Assembly: GCA_910573755.1 (NCBI GenBank)
Contig: CAJTBO010000013.1
Coordinates: forward strand, 1-64,000
From: Lachnospiraceae bacterium
Lineage (GTDB): Bacteria; Bacillota; Clostridia; Lachnospirales; Lachnospiraceae
Direction of reading: 5' to 3'
DNA: 64,000 nt
Both the position numbers and the translations under genes were made by a program. Below the pieces are notes generated by a model that was given only the letters and a program-made list of their open reading frames with translations, ran no database searches and was not told the origin of the DNA. Shown in pieces: positions 43,352 through 51,437 of the stretch (position 1 is its first letter; each line of letters starts with the position of its first letter).

Positions 43352-45359
43352 ACTGATCATGAAAAATGTGGGGAAAAATATCCGGGATTATCTGGTCTAC
43401 TTTTTGACCCTTATGATCTCGGCGAGCGTTTTTTACGCATTTAATTCTATTTCAGACCAGCCGGCTTTTTCAGAAATGGGCATGACAAAAACGCTTCTTT
43501 ATGACCAGCTCGGCATCCTGCTTTCTACCCTGACGGTGCTGATTGCCGTTGTCCTTGCGTTTCTGATCATTTATGCGAATCAGTTTTTATTAAAGCGGAG
43601 GAAAAAAGAACTGGGTATCTATATGATGCTTGGCATGAAAAAGGGACGTATTTCCCGAATATTCGCAGGGGAAACGCTGTGTGTCGGGATGCTTGCACTG
43701 GTGACAGGCTTATGCCTTGGCTTTGCTTTGTCGCAGGGAATCTCCCTGGTCGCCTTAAAACTGTTTGCCATTGAGATTTCAAAGTTTCAGCTTGTCTTTT
43801 CCGTGGGGGCTTTCAGGAAAACTGCGTTCTGTTTTGCGGTCATTTTTCTGCTTGTCATGGTCTTTAATGTGCGGTCTGTTTCCAGTGTGCAGCTGATTGA
43901 CCTTTTGACAGCCGGCAGAAAAAATGAAACGTCACAGGGTCGGAGCCGCTTTTTGCCCGTGCTGCTGTTCTTTGTTTCTTTGGTGTGTATTCTATCTGCT
44001 GGGACGATGTTCTACAAAAATGGTATATTGCCCTCACGGGAGAACCGCTCTTTTCAGACGGCGGGAATCCTGCTTGTAACAGGAACATTCCTCTTTTTTT
44101 ATTCCCTGTCTACCGTGCTTGTCCGGATACTCCGGGCAAACAGCAATGTTTATCTTAGGGGGCTGAACACATTCCTTGTCCGTCAGGTTGGCAGTAAGAT
44201 GCGCACGAATTATTTTATTATGACGATTGTCTGCGGACTGCTCACAGTAACAATCTGTGCGGTATCAGTTGGCGTAAGTACCGCACTTGCCATGAATGGG
44301 CTTTCAAAATCTGCCACACCCTACGACCTGAATGTGCTGTCAGATGTGAGCATGGACGGGGATGGCAGCATATTGGAATATCTTGTATCCAGAGATGCCG
44401 ATTTATCGGGCATTGCGGAAAATATGGAGCAGATCAGCATTTATGAGGCAGATTTTACTTACGGCAGTCTGTTTGCAGGCCAGAATGTTAAGCTGTGGCC
44501 CATTGACGAAGGAATCTTAGAAAGTGGTGTATCTGTGCTGGGTGTCTCGGATTTTAACCGTGCCCTGGCAATGCAGGGGAAAGAGCCTGTCATACTGGCT
44601 GAAAATGAGTATCTGCTGAACTGCAATTACAAGGGAACTTTTCAGTATGTGGAAAAAGCACTGGAAAACCATGCAGATTTCGTGCTGGCCGGAATTCCTC
44701 TGCAAAGGGCGTCTGATACGGTTTTAGAGGAGACCTATTTTATGACTTCTGTCGGGAACAATGACCGGGGGACACTGGTTGTTCCGGATGCGGTTGCCCG
44801 CAGCCTTACGAAAGATGTCAATGTACTTCTGGTGCAATACCGGCCAGATGCTGATTCGGATGCGGTTTTACAGAAAATGATCCCGATTGGGCTGGATGAT
44901 ACCTGCGGTTACCGTTATGCGGAAAAGAACATGATGTACGATATGTTCTATGGGTTAAATGCACTGGTTTCATTCCTCTGCTGTTATATCGGCCTGATAT
45001 TTCTGCTGATTTGCGCCGCACTGCTGGCTTTGAAACAGCTTACAGAGACAACGGATAATATTTACCGCTATGGACTGCTTAGGAAGCTGGGGGCTGGAAA
45101 GAAACAGGTTAACCGTACCCTGTTATTCCAGACAGCTATTTTTTTTGCAGCCCCGCTTGCTGTCGCCGGTATTTATTCTACTGTCCTGATGGGGAAAGCA
45201 ATGGAGATTGTAGAGGAATTTATGAATATCCATATTTCAACCAATATGGTTTTCACAGTTGCGATATTTCTTATGGTGTATGGAAGCTATTTTATTGCCA
45301 CCTATCTGTCCTGCGAACGGATGGTAACGGAACATCAAAATAAACGAATGGAGGAGTAA
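43338..45359 (+). CDS. bceB: BceB-like ABC permease with large extracellular domain
   Basis: 673 residues from the ATG at 43338, after GGGAGGTGAG. About ten transmembrane helices surround a large extracellular region of roughly 230 residues (about 320-550), the hallmark of Bce-type permeases. The N-terminus KLIMKNVGKNIRDYLVYFLT is typical. With the ATPase and the intramembrane kinase it should both detect and resist a cell-wall-active peptide. The specific peptide cannot be read from the sequence. Confidence 0.92.
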   Translation: MTSCKLIMKNVGKNIRDYLVYFLTLMISASVFYAFNSISDQPAFSEMGMTKTLLYDQLGILLSTLTVLIAVVLAFLIIYANQFLLKRRKKELGIYMMLGMKKGRISRIFAGETLCVGMLALVTGLCLGFALSQGISLVALKLFAIEISKFQLVFSVGAFRKTAFCFAVIFLLVMVFNVRSVSSVQLIDLLTAGRKNETSQGRSRFLPVLLFFVSLVCILSAGTMFYKNGILPSRENRSFQTAGILLVTGTFLFFYSLSTVLVRILRANSNVYLRGLNTFLVRQVGSKMRTNYFIMTIVCGLLTVTICAVSVGVSTALAMNGLSKSATPYDLNVLSDVSMDGDGSILEYLVSRDADLSGIAENMEQISIYEADFTYGSLFAGQNVKLWPIDEGILESGVSVLGVSDFNRALAMQGKEPVILAENEYLLNCNYKGTFQYVEKALENHADFVLAGIPLQRASDTVLEETYFMTSVGNNDRGTLVVPDAVARSLTKDVNVLLVQYRPDADSDAVLQKMIPIGLDDTCGYRYAEKNMMYDMFYGLNALVSFLCCYIGLIFLLICAALLALKQLTETTDNIYRYGLLRKLGAGKKQVNRTLLFQTAIFFAAPLAVAGIYSTVLMGKAMEIVEEFMNIHISTNMVFTVAIFLMVYGSYFIATYLSCERMVTEHQNKRMEE

Positions 45360-45364
45360 AGGAT

Positions 45365-45496
45365 ATGCCGGAAAATATTAAATGGGATGCTGTATTTCAA
45401 AGTATCGTTGATACATGGCTGCCGCTGTTTGGCGTCATTGCAGTAATCATTGTTATAGCTGTGGTAGTCCATATCATCAAGAAAAAACGGAAATAA
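45365..45496 (+). CDS. 43-residue single-helix membrane peptide of the Bce module
   Basis: A short gene five bases after the permease stop, with AATGGAGGAG overlapping the permease end as ribosome site. The protein has a polar start (MPENIKWDAVFQSIVDTWLP), one hydrophobic helix (FGVIAVIIVIAVVVHI) and a basic tail (IKKKRK). The placement suggests a small accessory subunit or leak regulator of the transporter. No family is recognised. Confidence 0.72.
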   Translation: MPENIKWDAVFQSIVDTWLPLFGVIAVIIVIAVVVHIIKKKRK

Positions 45497-45540
45497 TAAA
45501 AATGCCAAATAATACACAAAAGCAAACCGCCGTACTATGG

Positions 45541-45700
45541 CAGACCGCCATATGCGGCGGTCTGCCTTTCCCACAGGCAGGCCGGGCGGTCTGATAAGGG
45601 AAATTGTTTGGAAAGCGGGGGAATCAGAGGTAATATGCTGACACGGCGGTTTGCGTTTGCACCGCCTTATTATCGGACGAATGACGAAAAACTTTAGACC
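45541..45700 (+). repeat. Shared leader of LytTR regulator genes (copy B)
   Basis: Begins with the strong hairpin CAGACCGCC-ATATGC-GGCGGTCTG (45541-45564), then shows the same order as copy A: TTGGAAAGCGGGGGAATCAG, then the GGCGGTTTGCG...CCGCC hairpin. Confidence 0.65.
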
Positions 45701-45731
45701 TGTTTTTGAATTTTTATAGAAAAGGAAAAGA

Positions 45732-45763
45732 TTTCGTTCCCTTTCAAATAGAGTTTCGTTCCC
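45732..45763 (+). promoter_or_regulatory. LytTR-type direct repeat
   Basis: TTTCGTTCCC occurs at 45732-45741 and 45754-45763 (12-bp gap, 22-bp period), upstream of the truncated LytTR-family regulator. The spacing, not the exact consensus, suggests a LytTR site. Confidence 0.45.
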
Positions 45764-45834
45764 TCGCGGCTGATTGCGCTAAAATTCTGCCGATATAAAA
45801 AGTAAAAAGAACTGCCCGTGGGGAAGCTATTCTC

Positions 45835-46239
45835 ATGGGAAATGAATTGCAGGTGATGGGATTGAACATAGCCATATGTGATGATGAGGAAATCATCCGT
45901 GAACAGATAAAGGAACTGATAGAAAAAGAAATACTGGGCATATGTGCCGGATTATATGAGACGGGGGATGCGCTGTTTGCCGCCGGGAAGCGGTTTGACA
46001 TTGTGTTCCTTGACATACAGATGGAAGGGACGGACGGGATTGAAACGGCGAAAAGGCTCAGGCAGAGGGAAGAAGATACCATACTGATCTTCATAACAGG
46101 CATCCGGGAATATGTTTTCGAGGCGTTTGACGTGGCGGCGTTCCATTATCAGCTAAAGCCCATTGAGGAAGATAAGTTCCGGGAAGTATTCCACCGGAAA
46201 GGCAATAGATTCACATTGTCGGTCATGGTAAAAAGTTAA
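45835..46239 (+). pseudogene. AgrA-like regulator lacking its LytTR domain
   Basis: 134 residues contain a complete receiver domain (CDDEEIIR, phospho-Asp in DIVFLDIQM, IFITGIREYVFEAFDVAAFH, QLKPIEEDKF) and then stop after an unrelated 12-residue tail. The DNA-binding domain and partner kinase are missing. The start may be ATG 45835 or ATG 45856. A receiver-only protein could still compete for phosphate, but truncation is the simpler reading. Confidence 0.75.
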
Positions 46240-46292
46240 ATATATTATGAAAAATAGTACGCAAAGTTATTTATAAGTTTTTCTGAACATCA

Positions 46293-46321
46293 TTGACAGT
46301 GAGGTATATTTCCGTTAATAT
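46293..46321 (+). promoter_or_regulatory. Promoter of the structured RNA
   Basis: A perfect TTGACA (46293-46298), 17-bp spacer and TAATAT (46316-46321). The first downstream gene is a broken DUF3800 gene; a terminator intervenes. Confidence 0.72.
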
Positions 46322-46327
46322 TAACAT

Positions 46328-46411
46328 ATAAATAAGTCAGTGATATCACTGATTGGGCTGGTCGAAAGACCCTGGTCCACCGAACGGCGGGGAATTTCCC
46401 CGCTATTTTTG
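46328..46411 (+). ncRNA. Candidate ~84-nt structured RNA
   Basis: Between a strong promoter and a terminator. It contains the perfect 16-bp palindrome TCAGTGATATCACTGA (46337-46352), a hairpin closed by a GNRA tetraloop (GGTC-GAAA-GACC, 46360-46371) and the terminator GCGGGG-AATTT-CCCCGC with TATTTTT (46387-46411). There is no ribosome site or open frame. It may be a small RNA or an attenuator leader for the gene at 46447. No known RNA family was recognised. Confidence 0.55.
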
Positions 46412-46446
46412 TTAGGGATATCTGAGAGGGATGAAGGAAGTAATCT

Positions 46447-46960
46447 ATGGCTGAAAAGATTTTAAGTGTTTTTATAGATGAATCGGGCGATTTTGGGCCA
46501 TATGATTTTCATGCTCCATTTTATCTGGTTGCAATGGTTTTGCATAATCAGGATGTGGATATTAGCAAAAATATTGATGATTTGGAGAATTATTTGACAA
46601 ATATTGGGTATAAGCAGCACGCCATCCATACGGGGCCACTGATTCGCAGGGAATCCGTTTATGCCATGACCTTATGGAAGAACGAAAACGACTTTTTAAT
46701 GCATTATTTAATTTTGCCCGTAAATTGGATTTTCGTTATGTCTGTGCAAAAATAAGAAAAGATGAATGTCCGGACGTAATTACTTTAACGGCGAGAATAT
46801 CAAAAGCGAGCCCGATAAGCCGCACATATATGAACTTCATGTGTATGCCTTGGATAAGATGCTGGATTTGGCGAGGGACTTTCCGCTGAACGAGCTTCAC
46901 CGGGAAATGGACGGGCATATCTTAGACCAGTTTACGCTGAAAGGGCTATGTGAAAATTAA
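46447..46960 (+). pseudogene. Broken DUF3800 protein gene plus a second fragment
   Basis: 46447 to about 46690 reads as a DUF3800 N-terminus (SVFIDESGDFGPYDFHAPFY, HTGPLIRRESVYAM). It continues after a frameshift at about 46680 (RLFNALFNFARKLDFRYVCA). Then a third frame up to 46960 (YELHVYALDKMLDLARDFPL, DQFTLKGLCEN) appears to come from another element gene. DUF3800 has a nuclease-like acidic fold and often occurs in mobile elements. Not functional. Confidence 0.7.
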
Positions 46961-46984
46961 CAGGTAGCATTTACAGAACAGCAG

Positions 46985-47027
46985 AAACGCCGTAAATTGG
47001 ATCAGACCATTGCGGCGTTTTCCTCTT
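46985..47027 (+). terminator. Terminator-like hairpin
   Basis: AAACGCCG and CGGCGTTT (20-nt loop) followed by TCCTCTTT, just before the XRE-cupin gene. A TATAAT for the next gene follows at 47047-47052. Confidence 0.55.
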
Positions 47028-47090
47028 TATATTTCAAAATGAATATGTTATAATATATTTAATATGTGAAAACAAACACAAGGAGAAGTC

Positions 47091-47648
47091 ATGGAGCAGG
47101 TTTCATTGAAGATAGGCGAGCGGCTGAAAGAAATCCGGAATACAAGGCAGCTCACGCTGGATGATGTTGCGAAACTGACTGGCGTGAGCAAGCCCATGTT
47201 GGGGCAAATCGAGCGCGGGCAGTCCTCGCCTACTATCAACATTTTATGGAAGATTTCAACAGGGCTGAAAATCCCACTATCCTTTTTCTGTAAACAGGAA
47301 GAAGCGGAATACACGGTCGCCGGGCTTGATGGGAAAAGTGCGATCACGGAGGAAAACGGAGGGATGCGGGCTTACCCTCTATTCCCCTTTGATCCGGTAC
47401 GGAATGTAGAGGTGTTCTATATTGAGTTTGATGCAGGTGTGCAGCACGAATCGCTTCCCCATGTGGCGGGCGTGGAGGAATATGTTTTTATGGTGCAGGG
47501 GACGCTGAAAATGGTAATAGGCGGGAAGGAAGTGCTGCTGGGGGAAAAGCAGTCAATACGCTTCCGGGCGGATGTTTCCCACGGATACCATAATGCTTCC
47601 GGGAAAGCCTGCGCCGCCTATAACGTGATATTTTATCCGAACAATTAA
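47091..47648 (+). CDS. XRE regulator with C-terminal cupin
   Basis: 185 residues: an N-terminal helix-turn-helix (LTLDDVAKLTGVSKPMLGQI, ERGQSSPTINILWKIS) and a C-terminal cupin sensor (GVEEYVFMVQGTLKMVIGGK, FRADVSHGYHNASGK). Such proteins regulate adjacent metabolic or efflux genes in response to a small ligand. AAGGAGAAGTC precedes the start. It lies 15 bp before the metallo-hydrolase gene, its probable target or partner. Confidence 0.9.
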   Translation: MEQVSLKIGERLKEIRNTRQLTLDDVAKLTGVSKPMLGQIERGQSSPTINILWKISTGLKIPLSFFCKQEEAEYTVAGLDGKSAITEENGGMRAYPLFPFDPVRNVEVFYIEFDAGVQHESLPHVAGVEEYVFMVQGTLKMVIGGKEVLLGEKQSIRFRADVSHGYHNASGKACAAYNVIFYPNN

Positions 47649-47663
47649 AGGAGGAAACAAAAA

Positions 47664-48542
47664 ATGTATGAACTGGTACAGGTCAGTGAGAAATGCTATT
47701 ACATAAACTGCCCGGCAAAGATAGGCGTCTATGTGGCGGACGGGGAGAACGTCTATCTGGTGGACAGCGGGAATGATAAGGATGCAGGGCGGAAGGTCCG
47801 GCAGATACTGGATAAGAACGGATGGCATCTGACCGCCATACTGAATACCCATTCCAATGCAGACCATATCGGCGGGAACAGATACCTGCAGGGGCAGACG
47901 GGCTGTAAGGTTTATTCCGGCGGCATAGAGGCGGCTTTCACGAAATACCCGGTACTGGAGCCGTCCTTTCTTTACGGCGGTTATCCGTGTAAGGATTTGC
48001 GGCATAAGTTTCTGATGGCGCAGGACAGCAATGTGACGGATTTTTCGGATGAAAGTTTCCCGAAGGAGATTGAGGTGATACCTCTGCCGGGGCATTTCTT
48101 TGACATGGTCGGTTTCCGTATGCCGGACGGTGTGGTATTCCTTGCGGACTGCATCAGCAGCAGGGAGACGCTGGATAAGTATGCGGTTTCCTTCATTTAT
48201 GACGTTGGCACTTATCTGGAAACGCTGGATAAGGTGGAGCAGATGGAAGCGGCCATATTCGTCCCTGCCCATGCGGAAGCATCCGCTGATGTGAAAGAGC
48301 TTGTCTGCTATAACAGGGATAAGGTACAGAGCATTGCAGAGCGGATTCTGTCCGTCTGTGGGGAGCCGATGTGCTTTGAGCATATTTTGCAGGAAGTTTT
48401 CAAAGGCTACGGGCTTGCCATGAATTTTGAGCAGTATGTGTTAGTGGGAAGCACGGTGCGGTCTTACCTTTCATGGCTGAAAGACACAGGAAAATTGTCG
48501 GCTGAATTTCAGGACAGTATGCTGCTTTGGCAGAGGGCGTAG
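47664..48542 (+). CDS. Metallo-beta-lactamase-fold hydrolase
   Basis: 292 residues. The metal motif is THSNADHIGG (HxNxDH, with Asn at the second His position, a variant of HxHxDH). Further ligands are in LPGHFFDMVG, FLADCISS and VPAHAEAS. The C-terminal helical part (RILSVCGEPMCFEHILQEVF) resembles a winged-helix extension seen in some glyoxalase-II-like proteins. A soluble hydrolase; the substrate is unknown. AAAGGAGGAAAC precedes the ATG. Confidence 0.88.
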   Translation: MYELVQVSEKCYYINCPAKIGVYVADGENVYLVDSGNDKDAGRKVRQILDKNGWHLTAILNTHSNADHIGGNRYLQGQTGCKVYSGGIEAAFTKYPVLEPSFLYGGYPCKDLRHKFLMAQDSNVTDFSDESFPKEIEVIPLPGHFFDMVGFRMPDGVVFLADCISSRETLDKYAVSFIYDVGTYLETLDKVEQMEAAIFVPAHAEASADVKELVCYNRDKVQSIAERILSVCGEPMCFEHILQEVFKGYGLAMNFEQYVLVGSTVRSYLSWLKDTGKLSAEFQDSMLLWQRA

Positions 48543-48545
48543 TTT

Positions 48546-48640
48546 TAATAATCCGTAGGCGGCTTGTGAGGCTTATCGGCAAAGCACGGAAACTTGCCGG
48601 GAGTTTTCGTGATAATACAGACAGTTTCCGTGATAGTATA
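48546..48640 (+). repeat. Oxidoreductase-tail remnant with palindromic repeats
   Basis: 48546-48590 resembles the coding end of the FAD oxidoreductase (60377-60425). It runs into CACGGAAAC...GTTTTCGTG (48585-48611) and GTTTCCGTGATAGTATA (48624-48640), a repeat type also present near 59.1-59.3 and 60.6 kb. Confidence 0.6.
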
Positions 48641-48646
48641 GGGCAT

Positions 48647-49957
48647 CTATTGCTGCTTTAAGGGAAGAAATATTTTGAATGTGCATCCTCCCCCAGGCGT
48701 ATCAAACAGTTTGATTTTTCCTTCCAGTTTATGGACTAAATCATTTGCGATACTAAGTCCGAGTCCGAAATGCTCTCTTTGGGTACGGGATTTGTCACTT
48801 TGATAGAAACGATCAAAGATAAATTGTTTCTCCTTTTCGCTGATTCCGATTCCATGATCTATGATGGTAAATATCAATTCATTTTTTCTTACGGATGCGT
48901 TTAATGAAATTTCGGATTCGGGTGGTGAGTATGAAACAGCATTATCAAGAAAAATACTGATGATCTGGTCTAACCGGTCCGCATCGGAATAAAGCGGCGG
49001 ACAGCATTCATCTGGTATATTAAGCTGTAATTGTATATCCTTTTTTCTGCAGATACGTTCAAATTTTGTATATAGGTTTATCAATAATGTGTCTACATTG
49101 ACCTCATCCATGCGGAAAGACCAGTTTCCGGCATCAAGGGATGAGAGCAGGAGCAGGTCGCGGATAAGCCGGGACATTCGTGATACCTCTGAATCGATCA
49201 CCCGTACATGATCCATAACAGTATCCGGAATATTAGGTACAGATTCAATCATTTCAGCGGAGGAAAGGATTGCTGCCAATGGGGCTTTGCATTCATGGGA
49301 AACGGCAGCGATAAAGTCTTTCTGGCTCTGCATGGCTTTTTCAGTAGGTTTTACAGCCTTTCCAATCAGTATTCCGGAAAGGCAGACAATAGAAACGAGG
49401 ACGCCGCACCATATACAGAAATAATATCCGGATTCCGGTTTTAACAATGTGGCAAAGCTGGAACTTTCTTTTATTGCGGTAACTGTATATATATTGCCAT
49501 AATCTGTGACAACCAGACAGTTTACACAATAATACTTTTTTCCGTTTAACGCTTCGATGGTATAAGTTCCGCTCTGCCTGCTGTAATAATTGTCTTTCAG
49601 GCTGGATGGACTAAGGGTAAAGTCGCCCTCCGTACCAAGCAATGTAGTTAAAAAGGTATCAATAATATCAGTGTTGCCTCCTAAATATTCACTTTGGTAA
49701 AGAGAATGCCCGGTATCAGAAGAAAGCTGAAAATACATATTCCGTCTTTCTTCATAAAGGCTTAAATATGTCTGATAATCAGATTCATGCTCTAATTGCA
49801 GGACAAGGGTGGTTGTCATCCTGTTAAAGTAAGCCAGTTCCGAATTCTTCTTTGCCTTCATATTTTCAAGGACCATCAGGCTAAATACGATAGAAAAGAT
49901 GGACATGAGAGAACCGATCAGCAAAATGTAAAGATTTCTTTTAAGGCTTTGTACCAT
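48647..49957 (-). CDS. Two-helix sensor histidine kinase
   Basis: 436 residues: a transmembrane helix (about 8-30), an extracellular sensor of about 150 residues, a second helix (about 180-200), HisKA with AAVSHECKAPLAAILSS, and an ATP domain with IFLDNAVSYSP, IIDHGIGIS and HFGLGLSIANDL. It is coupled to the regulator gene by overlap. It is divergent from a lipoprotein/ABC unit, its likely output. A decayed paralogue is at 21800-22363. Confidence 0.9.
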   Translation of the reverse strand: MVQSLKRNLYILLIGSLMSIFSIVFSLMVLENMKAKKNSELAYFNRMTTTLVLQLEHESDYQTYLSLYEERRNMYFQLSSDTGHSLYQSEYLGGNTDIIDTFLTTLLGTEGDFTLSPSSLKDNYYSRQSGTYTIEALNGKKYYCVNCLVVTDYGNIYTVTAIKESSSFATLLKPESGYYFCIWCGVLVSIVCLSGILIGKAVKPTEKAMQSQKDFIAAVSHECKAPLAAILSSAEMIESVPNIPDTVMDHVRVIDSEVSRMSRLIRDLLLLSSLDAGNWSFRMDEVNVDTLLINLYTKFERICRKKDIQLQLNIPDECCPPLYSDADRLDQIISIFLDNAVSYSPPESEISLNASVRKNELIFTIIDHGIGISEKEKQFIFDRFYQSDKSRTQREHFGLGLSIANDLVHKLEGKIKLFDTPGGGCTFKIFLPLKQQ

Positions 49958-50636
49958 GCTTTACCTCCAATATAAATCCGGAGCCGTAGACAGAGGCCAG
50001 GACACATTCACTTCCGACAGTGCGGAGGCGTTTTCGCAAAAAATAGATGTAGTTATCCAGATTCTTTGATTCCATGTCTGCATCCGTTTCCCAAACCTTT
50101 TGTATAAGCTGCTCCCTCGTAAGCACAATCTCCGGCTTTTCAAGAAAGATACCCATTAAATGGAATTCTGTCGGTGTCAGTATCAAATGATTGTTTCTGC
50201 ATCCAAGCTGTCTTTTTGAAATGTCAAGGGAAAGATCATGGTAAGTAAGACAGTTTTGCCTGGCCAGAATAGCCGGCCTTCGGGTCAATGCCCTGATCCG
50301 TGCAGATAATTCGCTGATGTGAAAGGGCTTTGTAAGGTAATCATCGGCGCCATTGTCCAACCCTTCAATTTTATCCTGCAATTCGGACATCCCGGTGATT
50401 ATAATGATGGGAATCTGCATTTTTTTATTCCGCATTGCTTTTATAATAGCCAGGCCGTCTATAACAGGGAGCATACGGTCGATAACAGCCAGATCATAAC
50501 TGTTTCCCCGGTCTAAGGCAAGTAAGAACCCTTCCTCTCCGTCATTGCAGGCATCAACGAGGTATCCCTCTTTTGTAAGCTGCTGTTTTATATTACCGCA
50601 CAGGTATTTGTCATCTTCCAATAATAAAATTTTCAT
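49941..50636 (-). CDS. OmpR-family response regulator
   Basis: 231 residues: a receiver (LLEDD, phospho-Asp in LAVIDRMLPVIDG, Lys in DYLTKPF) and a winged helix (LILTPTEFHLMGIFLEKPEI, NLDNYIYFLRKRLRTVG). The start ATG at 50636 is preferred to 50648, as the family begins MKILLLEDD. It likely binds the repeats at 50685-50743 between it and the divergent ABC genes. Confidence 0.92.
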   Translation of the reverse strand: MKILLLEDDKYLCGNIKQQLTKEGYLVDACNDGEEGFLLALDRGNSYDLAVIDRMLPVIDGLAIIKAMRNKKMQIPIIIITGMSELQDKIEGLDNGADDYLTKPFHISELSARIRALTRRPAILARQNCLTYHDLSLDISKRQLGCRNNHLILTPTEFHLMGIFLEKPEIVLTREQLIQKVWETDADMESKNLDNYIYFLRKRLRTVGSECVLASVYGSGFILEVKHGTKP

Positions 50637-50684
50637 AGCGGTCTCCAATCCGTCAGATTCCTATATTAAGTATAGCAAAACAAT

Positions 50685-50743
50685 TCCTAAAAATCTTCTA
50701 AAAAATACTTAATATTGGGTGATGAAATAGGAGATTTTTAGGA
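50685..50743. promoter_or_regulatory. Divergent operator region with OmpR-type repeats
   Basis: TCCTAAAAATCT (50685-50696) and its exact complement (50732-50743) face each other. The left one is followed by TCTAAAAAATA, giving direct repeats of CTAAAAA at an 11-bp period, as OmpR-family regulators bind. The region lies between the regulator gene and the lipoprotein gene. Confidence 0.6.
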
Positions 50744-50828
50744 TGGCCGGATGTTATTCTTTGAATATGTTCAATGAAACATAGAACAGGCAAAAAAAGC
50801 CGAATAAAAAAGAAAAGAGGTATGGAAG

Positions 50829-51428
50829 ATGAGAAAAAAGATGTTGAAAGCAGCAGGAGTTCTTTGTTTATCCGTGGTTTTGTGTATGGGCATGGCAGGA
50901 TGTTCCGGAACAGAAAATGGGCAGCCGGAGCCGTCAGATATGCATATGACAAATGAGAGTGGCGATAACGAAGGTATTGCGACAGATGGAAAAAACAGCA
51001 GCAATGAGGCAGAGGACAGTCAGGAAGATATGAATAACATCAATGTGGAAAACAGCGGTGAGATTGCAGATGATCAAGAAGAAGGTGTATTTTATGACGG
51101 GGCGAATCTGAGCGGGCGCGTTGTTGATTTTACGGATACAGGTTTCACCATAACTCCTCGGACATTGATTATAAATGAGGATGGATCAATGGAGGGAGGT
51201 ATTGCAGCTCCCGGTTATGAATCGGATGAAATGAATATAAACATAGCCTATGCAGAGGATGTTATTTTTCAAATCATAAATTTCAGCATGGGCTCACAGG
51301 CGGAAACTTCGAGGGAGGACACCGATAAAAGCAGTATCAAGAAAGACACTGATGTGAATATATTTGGTACTTGTCAGGATGAAAAACACTGGATTGCTGA
51401 CAAAGTTGTTATCACAAGGTGGCAGTAG
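50829..51428 (+). CDS. Lipoprotein of the second ABC module
   Basis: 199 residues with a type II signal peptide (AAGVLCLSVVLCMGMAGC) and a lipid Cys at about position 25. A long acidic linker (EAEDSQEDMNNINVENSG) and a beta-rich C-terminal domain (LSGRVVDFTDTGFTITPRT, DEKHWIADKVVITRW) follow. It should sit on the outer face of the membrane. It precedes the permeases by 9 bp and may bind the signal or substrate. The function is not recognised. Confidence 0.82.
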   Translation: MRKKMLKAAGVLCLSVVLCMGMAGCSGTENGQPEPSDMHMTNESGDNEGIATDGKNSSNEAEDSQEDMNNINVENSGEIADDQEEGVFYDGANLSGRVVDFTDTGFTITPRTLIINEDGSMEGGIAAPGYESDEMNINIAYAEDVIFQIINFSMGSQAETSREDTDKSSIKKDTDVNIFGTCQDEKHWIADKVVITRWQ

Positions 51429-51437
51429 GAGGTCAGG

